Shown: positions 28,778 through 36,804 of the stretch, one piece after another
Numbering within the stretch: the stretch's first letter is position 1
Layout of the letters: the number at the start of each line of letters is the position of its first letter
From: Rhizobium sp. CCGE 510
GTDB taxonomy: Bacteria; Pseudomonadota; Alphaproteobacteria; Rhizobiales; Rhizobiaceae
NCBI RefSeq assembly: GCF_000292525.1
Contig: NZ_AEYF01000045.1
Location: 496,001 to 560,000, forward strand
Direction: 5' to 3'
Length of the DNA stretch: 64,000 bases
The notes under the pieces: model-generated
What the model was told of the DNA's origin: nothing
Databases searched by the model: none
The model's input: the letters and a program-made list of their open reading frames with translations, nothing else
Translations under genes and position numbers: made by a program

Positions 28778-28805
28778 GATGGCCGTCGCAATGGCGACGG
28801 CCATC
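28778..28805 (-). terminator. Terminator-like hairpin after the epoxide hydrolase
   Basis: A perfect 12-bp stem (28778-28789 with 28794-28805) and a 4-base loop lie 12 bp past the hydrolase stop. The tail is only moderately T-rich on the minus strand. Confidence 0.6.
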
Positions 28806-28816
28806 AAGCACTCATC

Positions 28817-30154
28817 TTAGCGTAGCGAACGGAACGCCGCCCGAACTTCGTTGGTAAAGATCGCGGGCTGTTCCCAAGCAGCGAAATGTCCGCCGTTATC
28901 AACTTCGTTGAAATAGATCAGCTTGCCGTAGGCTCGCTCAGTCCACGACCTCGGAGCTTGATAGATTTCCCCTGGGAAGACGCTGACCGCCACCGGCAAC
29001 GTCGGGATCTTGTCGAGGGCATTGAAGTTGTTGGTATGGTCTTCCCAGTAGATCTGGGCGGCCGAGGCCCCCGTCTCCGTGAACCAGTAGAGCGAAATGT
29101 CGTCGAGCATCTCGTCGCGCGTCAGGATCTTTTCCGGTTGTTTGTCGCTGCATGTCCATTCAGCAAACTTGTCGTACATCCAAGCGGCCATTCCGACCGG
29201 CGAATCGACCAGCGAATAGCCGATGGTCTGCGGACGGGTGACCATCATTTGCGCATAGGCGGCGCTATCTCGGTAGAAAATCGCCAGCTTATCGAAGCAA
29301 GCCCGCTCCTCCTCGGTGAAGTCTGTGGGTGCGGGAGCGCCAGCAGCCAGGATAGGCACGATTTCGCTTGGGACGATTGCAGGCATGGTAAGGTGAATAC
29401 CTAGCAATCCGGGAACGTTCTGATGCGCCATGCGCTGTGAGATGACCGAGCCGCAATCGCCGCCCTGCGAAACGTATTTTTGGTATCCGAGCCGGTTCAT
29501 GAGCGTGCTCCATGCGCGGCCGATGTGGTCGGAATCCCATCCCCGCACGTTCGGTTTGCCGGAAAAGCCGAAGCCCGGGATCGACGGAACGACCAGATGG
29601 AAGGCATCGTCGGCTGTGCCGCCGTGAGCAGTCGGGTTTGTCAGCGGATCGATGACCTTGAGCATTTCAAGGATCGAACCCGGCCAGCCATGGGTCATGA
29701 TCAATGGCAGCGCGTTCTCGTGCCCGGAACGGACGTGGATGAAATGGATGTCGAGCCCGTCGATTTCCGTGATGAACATCGGAATGGAATTGAGCTTTTC
29801 CTCGACCTTCCGCCAGTCGTAACCGTCCTGCCAATAATTGACAAGGGCGCGAAAACGGTCGAGCTGTACACCCTGGGAGTCGTCGCCGACGTTTTCCTTG
29901 GCGGGCCATCGCGCGATAGCAAGGCGCTGCTTCAACTCTTGGATCGCGCTGTCGGGAATATTGACCTTGAAAGGTCGAACCTCGTCGGCTGCGCTGGCGG
30001 TCGCAAATGACATCGCAGGCTTTAACATCGCTGCAGTGCCGGCAATGGCGGCAGCGGCCAGAAAATTGCGGCGGTTAATATCAAGAGGAAAGGACGTCAA
30101 AGGAATACTCCGTTTTAGCGTTGAATTTGCGCCCCAAGACGGTGCCGTTTTCAA
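28817..30154 (-). CDS. Exported epoxide hydrolase (EHN family)
   Basis: A 445-residue alpha/beta hydrolase of the microsomal epoxide-hydrolase type. A twin-arginine-like signal (INRRNFLAAAAIAGTAAML, about residues 26-45) precedes the EHN domain (FKVNIPDSAIQELKQRLAIARWP). HGWPGS supplies the oxyanion region, GGDCGS the nucleophile (Asp near 233) and DNGGHFAAWEQP the His. It opens epoxides to diols; export to the periplasm is suggested by the signal. The N-terminal 25 residues before the RR pair make an unusually long leader, so a later start is possible. Confidence 0.87.
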   Translation of the reverse strand: MKTAPSWGANSTLKRSIPLTSFPLDINRRNFLAAAAIAGTAAMLKPAMSFATASAADEVRPFKVNIPDSAIQELKQRLAIARWPAKENVGDDSQGVQLDRFRALVNYWQDGYDWRKVEEKLNSIPMFITEIDGLDIHFIHVRSGHENALPLIMTHGWPGSILEMLKVIDPLTNPTAHGGTADDAFHLVVPSIPGFGFSGKPNVRGWDSDHIGRAWSTLMNRLGYQKYVSQGGDCGSVISQRMAHQNVPGLLGIHLTMPAIVPSEIVPILAAGAPAPTDFTEEERACFDKLAIFYRDSAAYAQMMVTRPQTIGYSLVDSPVGMAAWMYDKFAEWTCSDKQPEKILTRDEMLDDISLYWFTETGASAAQIYWEDHTNNFNALDKIPTLPVAVSVFPGEIYQAPRSWTERAYGKLIYFNEVDNGGHFAAWEQPAIFTNEVRAAFRSLR

Positions 30155-30221
30155 GTATCCGAGATATGTCCGAGGTCATGCAGATTTGTATCCGCAGATG
30201 TCTGGCAAAGTAGCGAGGACA

Positions 30222-30231
30222 CCCCTAGGGG
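30222..30231. promoter_or_regulatory. CCCCTAGGGG palindrome upstream of the epoxide hydrolase
   Basis: A perfect 10-bp palindrome 68 bp upstream of the hydrolase start, in the divergent gap with the EamA gene. Its position fits an operator for a LuxR/NarL-type dimer, but no binding protein is known from this sequence. Confidence 0.3.
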
Positions 30232-30386
30232 ACGCAAGTGGAAAACTCTCCAATTCCAATGGACGGATTTGACGGGCGCATCGCGGCCCCAGCGACGACG
30301 GCGAATCAAACAAAATCGCGGACGAAACTAACCGTTGACATCGGCGGTGTTAACGCCGAAGCCGCCTTTCTTGCAAGGATGTCGAT

Positions 30387-31304
30387 ATGAAGACCAAGAC
30401 GGTCGCGGCCAATGCCGGAAACCTGATCATGACCGGCGTCGTGCTGATGTTGCTCGGCGATCTGCTCTTTGCGCTGAACGATGCGATGGGCAAGTGGCTG
30501 GTCGCAAGCTTTGCCGTCGGCCAGGTGCTGGTAATCCGCTCCGTCGGCGCTTTCGTCGTGCTCGGGCCGATGATCGTGCGGCAAGGGCCGATGGCCCTGT
30601 TCCGCGTCGACCAGAAGGCGCTCCAGTTCATGCGTGTTGCCATGGCGACCGCCGATGTCGCCCTGTTCTACGCCGCCGTCGCCTATCTGCCGCTCGCAGA
30701 TGTCATGACCTTCTATATGGCCGGGCCGATCTACATTGCGGCGCTCTCGCATTTTTTTCTCGGGGAAAAGATCGGCTGGCGCCGCTGGCTTGCTGTTCTG
30801 CTTGGCTTTGCAGGCGTCGTCATCGCGCTGCGTCCATCGACAGCGATGCTGTCGCTTCCGTCGCTCTTCGGTCTTGTCGGCAGTCTTGCCTTTGCGCTGT
30901 CGCTGGTGATGAGCCGCTACCTGCGTTCGACCAGCGACACGACGCTTGTGACATGGCAGACGGTGGCCGCGCTCGCCACCGGCATCGTCTTGAGCATCGG
31001 CCATTGGCAGCCGGCAACCCTTGTCGATTGGGCCGGCATGCTATTGCTCGGGATCGTCGCCTCCTGCGCCCACCTGCTGATCACACGCTCTCTGAAACTC
31101 GCGCCGGCATCGCTGTTGGCGCCGCTGCAATATACGCTGCTGCTCTGGGCGATCGTGCTCGGCTACATCTTCTTCAACGATATTCCCGATATGCAGATCG
31201 TCGTCGGCGCCGCAATCATCGTCTTTGCCGGTCTGTTCATCTTCCATCGGAAGAGCCTGAAAGAGACAGTTCCGGTCGAAGCCGTCCCGCCCGACGGCCA
31301 TTGA
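30387..31304 (+). CDS. EamA/DMT-family transporter
   Basis: A 305-residue inner-membrane protein with two EamA repeats and about ten helices. The first repeat is around LGDLLFALNDAMGKWLVASF, the second ends around FAGLFIFHRKSLKE. AYLPLADVMTFYMAGPIYIAALS is the conserved end of the first repeat. Such carriers usually export metabolites or amino acids. ATG 30387 follows an AAGGA site about eight bases away. Its neighbours give no substrate. Confidence 0.88.
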   Translation: MKTKTVAANAGNLIMTGVVLMLLGDLLFALNDAMGKWLVASFAVGQVLVIRSVGAFVVLGPMIVRQGPMALFRVDQKALQFMRVAMATADVALFYAAVAYLPLADVMTFYMAGPIYIAALSHFFLGEKIGWRRWLAVLLGFAGVVIALRPSTAMLSLPSLFGLVGSLAFALSLVMSRYLRSTSDTTLVTWQTVAALATGIVLSIGHWQPATLVDWAGMLLLGIVASCAHLLITRSLKLAPASLLAPLQYTLLLWAIVLGYIFFNDIPDMQIVVGAAIIVFAGLFIFHRKSLKETVPVEAVPPDGH

Positions 31305-31436
31305 GGGTACAGCGCCGCTTATCTTCAGCTTCGCACAGGACGCTGCTGTAACCCCTGGAATTCCTGCATACTTCCATCCTTAAACCTTGCGGGAATAGAT
31401 CAAAAGGATGGAGGCTTATTCACGTAGGCTTTCCAC

Positions 31437-31461
31437 GGAACAATTTGGACGCCTGCACGCT
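31437..31461 (+). promoter_or_regulatory. Weak EcfG-type promoter of the PNPOx-like gene
   Basis: GGAAC (31437-31441), 16 bp, CGCT (31458-31461). One base differs from the CGTT consensus. The 31-bp distance to the start at 31493 is suitable. Confidence 0.45.
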
Positions 31462-31492
31462 ACTCCCGAGCACTCAAACCCGGGAGATCGCA

Positions 31493-31942
31493 ATGGCGTC
31501 CATGTCCCTCGAAGACCTATCCTCACAACTGAAGAAGATCGATTTCTGCATGCTGTCGACGAACGCCGGGTCGGGCCGCATCTCGGCCCGACCAATGAGC
31601 AATAATGGCGACGTCGAATATGACGGGGATTCCTGGTTCTTTTCGTATGAGGACAGCAGGAAAATCACGGAGATCGAAGGCATCGACATCGTCTCGCTGA
31701 CGTTCACGGCACCTCCCAGCCTCCTCGGCAAACCGGGGATTTTCATTGCTGTCGAGGGCTTCGCCTCGCTGGTGCGGGATAAGGCGGCATTCGAAGAACA
31801 TTGGGTGCCCGATCTCGAGCGGTGGTTTCCTGAAGGTGTGGACACTCCCGGGATCGTTCTTATCAAAGTTTCGGCGTCCTCCATCCGGTACTGGGATGGT
31901 GAGGAAAACGGCGAGGTCACCCTACCCGGCTCAGCGCGTTAA
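31493..31942 (+). CDS. Pyridoxamine-phosphate-oxidase-fold stress protein
   Basis: A 149-residue split-barrel flavin-binding-type protein like general stress protein 26. SLEDLSSQLKKIDFCMLST opens the domain; RISARPMSN and WFFSYEDSRKITEIEG are the strands that usually contact FMN. Its function in vivo is unknown. ATG 31493 follows GGGAG; the frame from 31445 has no ribosome site. A near-consensus EcfG promoter upstream fits a stress role. A mosaic repeat starts directly at its stop. Confidence 0.85.
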   Translation: MASMSLEDLSSQLKKIDFCMLSTNAGSGRISARPMSNNGDVEYDGDSWFFSYEDSRKITEIEGIDIVSLTFTAPPSLLGKPGIFIAVEGFASLVRDKAAFEEHWVPDLERWFPEGVDTPGIVLIKVSASSIRYWDGEENGEVTLPGSAR

Positions 31943-31943
31943 G

Positions 31944-32054
31944 AGAGCATGATGCCGAAAAGTGTGCGCGGTTTTCGGGCGACATCATGCTCTACTCTTT
32001 AATTTAGAACAGGATTCAGATTCTAGGCCAACCGGGCCTAAAATCATCCTGTTC
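31944..32054. repeat. Rhizobial-type palindromic intergenic mosaic element
   Basis: Two adjoining long hairpins. The first pairs 31944-31954 with 31983-31993 and 31955-31961 with 31972-31978. The second pairs 32007-32015 with 32046-32054 and 32024-32029 with 32035-32040. This layout resembles short mosaic repeats scattered through rhizobial genomes (RIME-like). It may end transcription from both convergent neighbours. Its right part lies inside the DUF763 frame. Confidence 0.7.
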
Positions 32055-33314
32055 GAGTGGCATAAAGGGGTGGCTTACTGCGGGCGGCTCCTCCCAGCCG
32101 AAGACGCTCCGGCCTCCGAAATCGGCGGACTGGCGAAATTCGCCGGCGATAATTTCCTTGAGGTCAGGACCTGTGACGTAGCGTTCCATCTGCCGGGATT
32201 GGTCATCAAGGCGCTTCAGCGCCCGCAACTCTTCCTCCCGTCCGAGCTTGCCCTTCTGTACGGCCGATTTCATCACGGCGATCGTCTCGTCGTAGACCTT
32301 GAGCGGGACTGGAAAAGGATGGCGGTCCTTGCCGCCATGGGCGATCGAGAACCGCGCCGGATCGGAAAAACGGCAAGGCGCGCCGTGGACGACTTCGGCC
32401 ACCAGGGCCAACGCATTCACGGTTCGGGCACCGACACCCGGAACGAGCAGCAGTTGTTCGAAATCCGCCGGCCCACGGTCCGCCGCTGCGGCCAGATTGC
32501 CGTGCAGGCGCCGCATAATCACGTCGCTTTCGCGCACATCGTGATGTGCCGGCATGATCAGGTGCGGCAACATCGGTTGTTCGGCAGGCTCGGGCGCCGG
32601 GTGCTCAATACGCAGTAGCGCGGCGGCCTCGCGAACGATCCGGTCGGGACCGAGCGTCGCCAGCAGATCAAGCTGGCCACGCCGGGAGCGCTCGGCGCGC
32701 CTGTCGGCCAGATTGACGATCTCGCCCTGGCTCCTTCCTTCGATGGCCGCATGCGGCGAGTCGACGAAGCTCTCCAGCCCCTCCGAGAGCCAGTGATAGC
32801 GTCGGGCCTGCCGCTTGTCGCCATTCATGCCTTGCTGCACCACGACCCAATGGCCGTCATCGGCGACGATGAAGCCGTGCAGATAAAGATCGAAGCCGTC
32901 CTGAACAGCCGCGCTGTCGACCTTGGCGATGAGGCGGCTCGTCATCGCGAGCCCCTCCCCATCGAGACCGACGCGCTCGCCGATCGAGACGAGTTCCTGC
33001 GGGGTCTTGCGTGACTGCGCGCCGCGGCCGCCGCAGACATGCAAGCCAAGTTCACCGGCGCGCGGCTTTAGCCCGCGTTTTAACGCGCCAAGAACGCTGG
33101 TGGTAATGCCGGAGGAATGCCAATCCATGCCCATGACGGCGCCGAAGGACTGAAACCAGAAGGGGTGAGCGAGCCTGCGCAGGAATTCGTCGCGGCCATA
33201 GTGATGAACGATCGCCTCGGTGATCAGCGTCCCCAGCCGCGTCATCCGGTCGCCCAGCCAATGCGGCACACGTCCTCCGTGAAGCGGAAGATCGGCACTG
33301 CCTGCTCGTTGTGA
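32016..33314 (-). CDS. DUF763 protein with helix-hairpin-helix motif
   Basis: A 432-residue DUF763 protein. SADLPLHGGRVPHWL at the N-terminus and FGAVMGMDWHSSGITTSVLGALKRGL near residues 50-75 are the family core. DGFDLYLHGFIVADDGHWVVVQQGMN is the next conserved block. LLLVPGVGARTVNALALVAEVVHG (about 310-335) looks like a helix-hairpin-helix, suggesting nucleic-acid binding. ATG 33314 after AGGGAC is chosen; the frame extends upstream into the divergent promoter. The last dozen residues (EQDDFRPGWPRI) come from the palindromic repeat. The biochemical function is unknown. Confidence 0.82.
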   Translation of the reverse strand, partial: SQRAGSADLPLHGGRVPHWLGDRMTRLGTLITEAIVHHYGRDEFLRRLAHPFWFQSFGAVMGMDWHSSGITTSVLGALKRGLKPRAGELGLHVCGGRGAQSRKTPQELVSIGERVGLDGEGLAMTSRLIAKVDSAAVQDGFDLYLHGFIVADDGHWVVVQQGMNGDKRQARRYHWLSEGLESFVDSPHAAIEGRSQGEIVNLADRRAERSRRGQLDLLATLGPDRIVREAAALLRIEHPAPEPAEQPMLPHLIMPAHHDVRESDVIMRRLHGNLAAAADRGPADFEQLLLVPGVGARTVNALALVAEVVHGAPCRFSDPARFSIAHGGKDRHPFPVPLKVYDETIAVMKSAVQKGKLGREEELRALKRLDDQSRQMERYVTGPDLKEIIAGEFRQSADFGGRSVFGWEEPPAVSHPFMPLEQDDFRPGWPRI

Positions 33315-33382
33315 CATCTGATGTCCCTGCACTTTCTCTCGCCGGACAAAGTCAGTCCGGGCCGCCTCTTCCGGCACCGCAC

Positions 33383-33407
33383 GGAACCCAAAAATATTCC
33401 AAGCGTT
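33383..33407 (+). promoter_or_regulatory. EcfG-type promoter of the phospholipase-D gene
   Basis: GGAAC (33383-33387), 16 bp, CGTT (33404-33407), an exact consensus match 30 bp ahead of the start at 33437. Confidence 0.78.
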
Positions 33408-33436
33408 TGTTTTCCCAGTTAGAGGCCGAGGCAATC

Positions 33437-34981
33437 ATGACCGCAATTGAGACCGTCTTCAATCATTCGACGCTGACCCAGGCAAAATTACCGCCATTGG
33501 TCGACCATAAAAGGCAGGATGACAGGGACCTTGACCTGCAAGGGAGTGCCGCGCAGGCGACCTTCCTGATCAACGGCAACAGCTATTTTGCCGAACTGGC
33601 GCGGGCGCTGCGGCAGGCGCGGCGCACCGTCTGGATCATCGGATGGGATTTCAATCCCGACATCCTGATGGAACCCGATAAATCCGGAGAGACGCTCGCC
33701 GACCTGCTGCACGGTCTCGCGGCGGAAAATCCCGAGCTGGAAATACGCATCCTCGTCTGGGCGCTCGGCCCTCTCTATTCTAACAAGTCCCTGCAGCTGT
33801 TTCGCAAGAAGAATTTCCCGAAGAATGCACGGATCGATCTGCGCTTCGATTTTCAGCGCGTGTTCGGCGGCTGCCATCATCAGAAACTCGTCTGCATCGA
33901 CGACGCGGTTTCCTTCATCGGCGGGATGGATCTGACGGCGCGGCGGTGGGACACCTGGCTTCATCGCGCCAAAGACAAACTGCGACGTGATCCCGCAGGC
34001 GTCTCCTACGACCCCCTGCATGATGTTCAAGCGATGGTCACCGGCGACGCGGCAAAGCTGATCGGCGATATCGCCAGGCGGCGCTGGGAAGCAGCCACCG
34101 GCGAAAGCCACCCGCCATTGGCCACGAGCGCGCCCTTCGTCTGGCCGGATGATCTGCCGGTTTCGATGAGAGATATTTCGGTCAGCTTCGCGCTGACAGA
34201 ACCCTCGACGGCCTTGCGGACCGGCGTCAGCGACGGCATCGACATGACACTTGATGTGATCTCCCGGGCGAAGCGATCACTTTACATCGAAGCACAATAC
34301 CTCGCCTCCTTCCGGGTCGCAGACGCCATCGCCGCCCGGCTTGAGGAGGACGACGGGCCTGAAGTCATCATCATCTGCACGCGCAGCTCTCACGGGCTGA
34401 TCGAAAAGCTCGTCATGGGTAATAATCGCGACCGCGTCATCCGTCGCCTCACACGCGCCGACCGGGCTCATCGCCTGCGCATTTACTATCCCGTTGTTCC
34501 AGGGCCGGCTGTGCCAAGCCCCCCCGCCGCCGGGCGAGCCTCGCCCGCGAGCACCGAGGTGGAGGTGGAGGTGCTCGTCCACTCCAAGCTGATCATCGCC
34601 GATGACAAATTGGTGCGCATTGGCTCGTCCAACATCAACAATCGCTCAGAAGCAATTGATACCGAATGCGATATGCTCTTGGAGGCCGACGGCGAAGATC
34701 AACGCCAGGGGATCGTGGATCTCCGCAACCGCCTGCTTTCGGAATACCTGGGAAGGGCGGCCGAGACCTTTGCTGCAGCCTTCACTCGCACAGGATCGGT
34801 GATCGAAGCGATCGAGACGCTGAATGATGGTCGCCGCGGCTTGCGCGAGTTTACCGTCGACATGGCCGGCAGCACAAAGCCAGTCATGGGAACCGCGCTC
34901 TTCGACCCGGGCAAGCCCAAGACCCTGCTAAGCCGACTGGGCCTCGGCGCTCTCGTCCGCCGTCTCGCTCGCCCCACGTGA
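33437..34981 (+). CDS. Phospholipase-D superfamily protein (cardiolipin-synthase-B-like)
   Basis: A 514-residue enzyme with two HKD motifs: HQKLVCID (His148, Lys150, Asp155) followed by FIGGMDL, and HSKLIIAD (His382, Lys384, Asp389) followed by RIGSSNINNRS. There is no signal peptide or strong membrane helix. Such proteins transfer or hydrolyse phosphatidyl groups, as in cardiolipin synthesis. The lipid role is inferred from the YbhN-like and EEP neighbours, which match the E. coli clsB context. ATG 33437 follows GAGG and the EcfG promoter; the frame upstream to 33311 lies across the promoter and is rejected. The 3' end overlaps the convergent gene by 54 bp. Confidence 0.87.
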   Translation: MTAIETVFNHSTLTQAKLPPLVDHKRQDDRDLDLQGSAAQATFLINGNSYFAELARALRQARRTVWIIGWDFNPDILMEPDKSGETLADLLHGLAAENPELEIRILVWALGPLYSNKSLQLFRKKNFPKNARIDLRFDFQRVFGGCHHQKLVCIDDAVSFIGGMDLTARRWDTWLHRAKDKLRRDPAGVSYDPLHDVQAMVTGDAAKLIGDIARRRWEAATGESHPPLATSAPFVWPDDLPVSMRDISVSFALTEPSTALRTGVSDGIDMTLDVISRAKRSLYIEAQYLASFRVADAIAARLEEDDGPEVIIICTRSSHGLIEKLVMGNNRDRVIRRLTRADRAHRLRIYYPVVPGPAVPSPPAAGRASPASTEVEVEVLVHSKLIIADDKLVRIGSSNINNRSEAIDTECDMLLEADGEDQRQGIVDLRNRLLSEYLGRAAETFAAAFTRTGSVIEAIETLNDGRRGLREFTVDMAGSTKPVMGTALFDPGKPKTLLSRLGLGALVRRLARPT

Positions 34982-35890
34982 CCGGCGGCGAAAAACGACC
35001 TCGCTGATCGCGAGTAGCGTTGCGCCAAGCGCCAGGGGAATGAAGAAATAGACGCAGCGGAAGGCGATCAGCGCGCCGATGGATGCTTCCTTCGGCACCG
35101 CATAGGAGACGGTCGCCTCGAGCACGCCGAGACCACCTGGAACATGCGTTACCAGAATTGCCGAGTTGGCAAGCACGTAAGCTGTTACCGATCTGAAGAA
35201 GGCAACGTCGCCGAAGGCTGAGAGCATCTGGTGGAGACAGGCAGACACAAAGACGAAATTGATTGTCCCCACCCCAACTTGCGCGACCGCGACCGAAAAT
35301 CGCGGCAACTGAAAGGACCAGCGCCAAAGCCGCAGCTTGCCGCGGATGAAAAACGCCAGCCCCGCATAGACGACCGGCACGATCAGCGCCAGCAGGCCGA
35401 AGATGCGCACACGGGCAGGATCAAGGCGCAGCAGACGCCCGGCGTCCCCGGGATTGACGATCATCGCCAAGCCGCCAAGCGTGATCAGCCCCAGCCCGAC
35501 GGTGACGCCACAAAACAGGATGATCTTGGCGACATCCTCGGTCGTCAGCCCCCAGCGCGAATAATAACGATAGCGGAAGGCGCCGCTGCTCAGTCCGGCA
35601 AAACCGATATTGTGGCCGAGCGACAGGCTGATGAACGATGCCAACGCGATTTTCGGATAGGGCAAGGATTTACCGAGTGAACGGATCGCCAGGAGATCGA
35701 AACATCCGAGACATAGATAGGATGCCGCCGCAAAGAGAAGGGCTACGCAGAAGTTCGATAAAGGTATGCTGCGAACCGATTGGACGATCTGCTCGAGGCT
35801 GTATTGTTGGAAGATTCGGTAGAGGAGGAAGACCGCTAGACAAAGGGCAGCAACGAGCAGTCCATTCCAGATCATACTTTTCAAGCTCAT
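34928..35890 (-). CDS. YbhN-like membrane protein (LPG-synthase transmembrane domain family)
   Basis: A 320-residue inner-membrane protein with about eight helices, of the UPF0104/lysylphosphatidylglycerol-synthase flippase-domain family. SLSLGHNIGFAGLSSGAFRYRYYSRWGL (about residues 88-115) and VTHVPGGLGVLEATV (about 250-265) are the conserved parts. It lacks the aminoacyl-transferase domain, so it would move or handle lipids rather than modify them with lysine. Its promoter is the minus-strand reading of the two-way EcfG site, 44 bp upstream of ATG 35890. Confidence 0.86.
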   Translation of the reverse strand: MSLKSMIWNGLLVAALCLAVFLLYRIFQQYSLEQIVQSVRSIPLSNFCVALLFAAASYLCLGCFDLLAIRSLGKSLPYPKIALASFISLSLGHNIGFAGLSSGAFRYRYYSRWGLTTEDVAKIILFCGVTVGLGLITLGGLAMIVNPGDAGRLLRLDPARVRIFGLLALIVPVVYAGLAFFIRGKLRLWRWSFQLPRFSVAVAQVGVGTINFVFVSACLHQMLSAFGDVAFFRSVTAYVLANSAILVTHVPGGLGVLEATVSYAVPKEASIGALIAFRCVYFFIPLALGATLLAISEVVFRRRSRGASETADESAEAQSA

Positions 35891-35931
35891 CGATTGTCCT
35901 CAGGCGTGCGAGCGCGATGGTTCGATAATCT

Positions 35932-35958
35932 GGAACGATTAAATGAGTTTTGTGTTCC
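35932..35958. promoter_or_regulatory. Overlapping two-way EcfG promoter (ybhN-like / EEP genes)
   Basis: Plus strand: GGAAC (35932-35936), 16 bp, TGTT (35953-35956). Minus strand: GGAAC (35958-35954), 16 bp, CGTT (35937-35934). Each -35 overlaps the opposite -10, so one 27-bp block can fire either way. The minus reading is an exact consensus; the plus reading has one change in the -10. Confidence 0.72.
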
Positions 35959-36006
35959 CCCCGCGAACGAGATCCATGTCCCCAAGGGACAAGCTTCAGC
36001 AGGCCC

Positions 36007-36735
36007 ATGTCGGAAAAAACGATCAAACTCCTGACCTACAACGTGCACAGCTGTGTCGGCAACGACCGCAAGCTCGATCCCGGACGCATCGCTTCGGTCA
36101 TCGCCGCGGCGGGAGCCGACATCATCGCTCTTCAGGAGGTCGATGTCCTCAGGCGCAGGACCGGCGGCATCGATCAAGCCCATACGATCGCGTCGCTTCT
36201 GGAGATGCAGGCCCATTTTCATCCGGCACTGTCTATTGCCGAAGAGCAATATGGCGATGCTATCATCACGGCGCTGCCGACTGGCGCGGTCAAGGCCGGC
36301 CCGCTGCCATCCATCGGCGAACAGCGCGGCGCCCTTTCCGTCGAAATACTGGTCGGCGACAGAAAAATGCTGGTCGTCAACACCCATCTTGGCCTTCGCG
36401 GCCGCGAGCGCATGCGGCAGATGACGACGCTATTGAACTCGGGCTGGCTGCGCGGGAAAGGGGACGAGCCTCTTCCCACCATCCTTTGCGGCGATTTCAA
36501 CGCCATTCCGGCATCGGCGACTTACCGACTTGCCACGCGGTCATTGAAGGATGCCCAGCGCGCAGGCAAGGCGAGGCCAAGAGCGACCTACCCCTCCCGC
36601 TACCCGCTGATGCGCCTAGACCACATTTTCGTTTCCGACGATCTCATCGTCAAACAGGCGACGGTCCTGGACAACCGCCTGACGAGGGTCGCCTCCGATC
36701 ACCTGCCTCTCCTTGCGGAAATTACTTTCGCCTAA
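36007..36735 (+). CDS. Endonuclease/exonuclease/phosphatase-family protein (YbhP-like)
   Basis: A 242-residue EEP-fold hydrolase. Metal/catalytic motifs run in order: LLTYNVHSC (Asn), IIALQEVD (Glu), VNTHLG (His), CGDFNAIP (Asp/Asn), RLDHIFVSDD and SDHLPLLAE (Asp-His). It would cleave phosphodiester or phosphomonoester bonds, possibly in lipids given the neighbours. ATG 36007 begins right before the first strand; the frame upstream to 35950 would start inside the promoter. It resembles YbhP, the partner of clsB and ybhN in E. coli. Confidence 0.85.
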   Translation: MSEKTIKLLTYNVHSCVGNDRKLDPGRIASVIAAAGADIIALQEVDVLRRRTGGIDQAHTIASLLEMQAHFHPALSIAEEQYGDAIITALPTGAVKAGPLPSIGEQRGALSVEILVGDRKMLVVNTHLGLRGRERMRQMTTLLNSGWLRGKGDEPLPTILCGDFNAIPASATYRLATRSLKDAQRAGKARPRATYPSRYPLMRLDHIFVSDDLIVKQATVLDNRLTRVASDHLPLLAEITFA

Positions 36736-36804
36736 CCGGACGCCGAGAGAGCAATTGAAGCAGAAGTGGCCGTGCCCGAGGTCCTCGTTACAGGATGATG
36801 TTGA

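Noticed and set aside
32016..33434. Longer start (33434) for the DUF763 gene
   Set aside because: The extra 40 residues lie across the divergent EcfG promoter, lack family sequence and have no ribosome site; ATG 33314 does.
33311..33437. Upstream start (33311) for the phospholipase-D gene
   Set aside because: It would place the start before the promoter's -35 and add a non-homologous leader.
34928..35890. YbhN-like protein as a full lysylphosphatidylglycerol synthase (MprF)
   Set aside because: The C-terminal aminoacyl-transferase domain is missing; at 320 residues only the membrane part exists.
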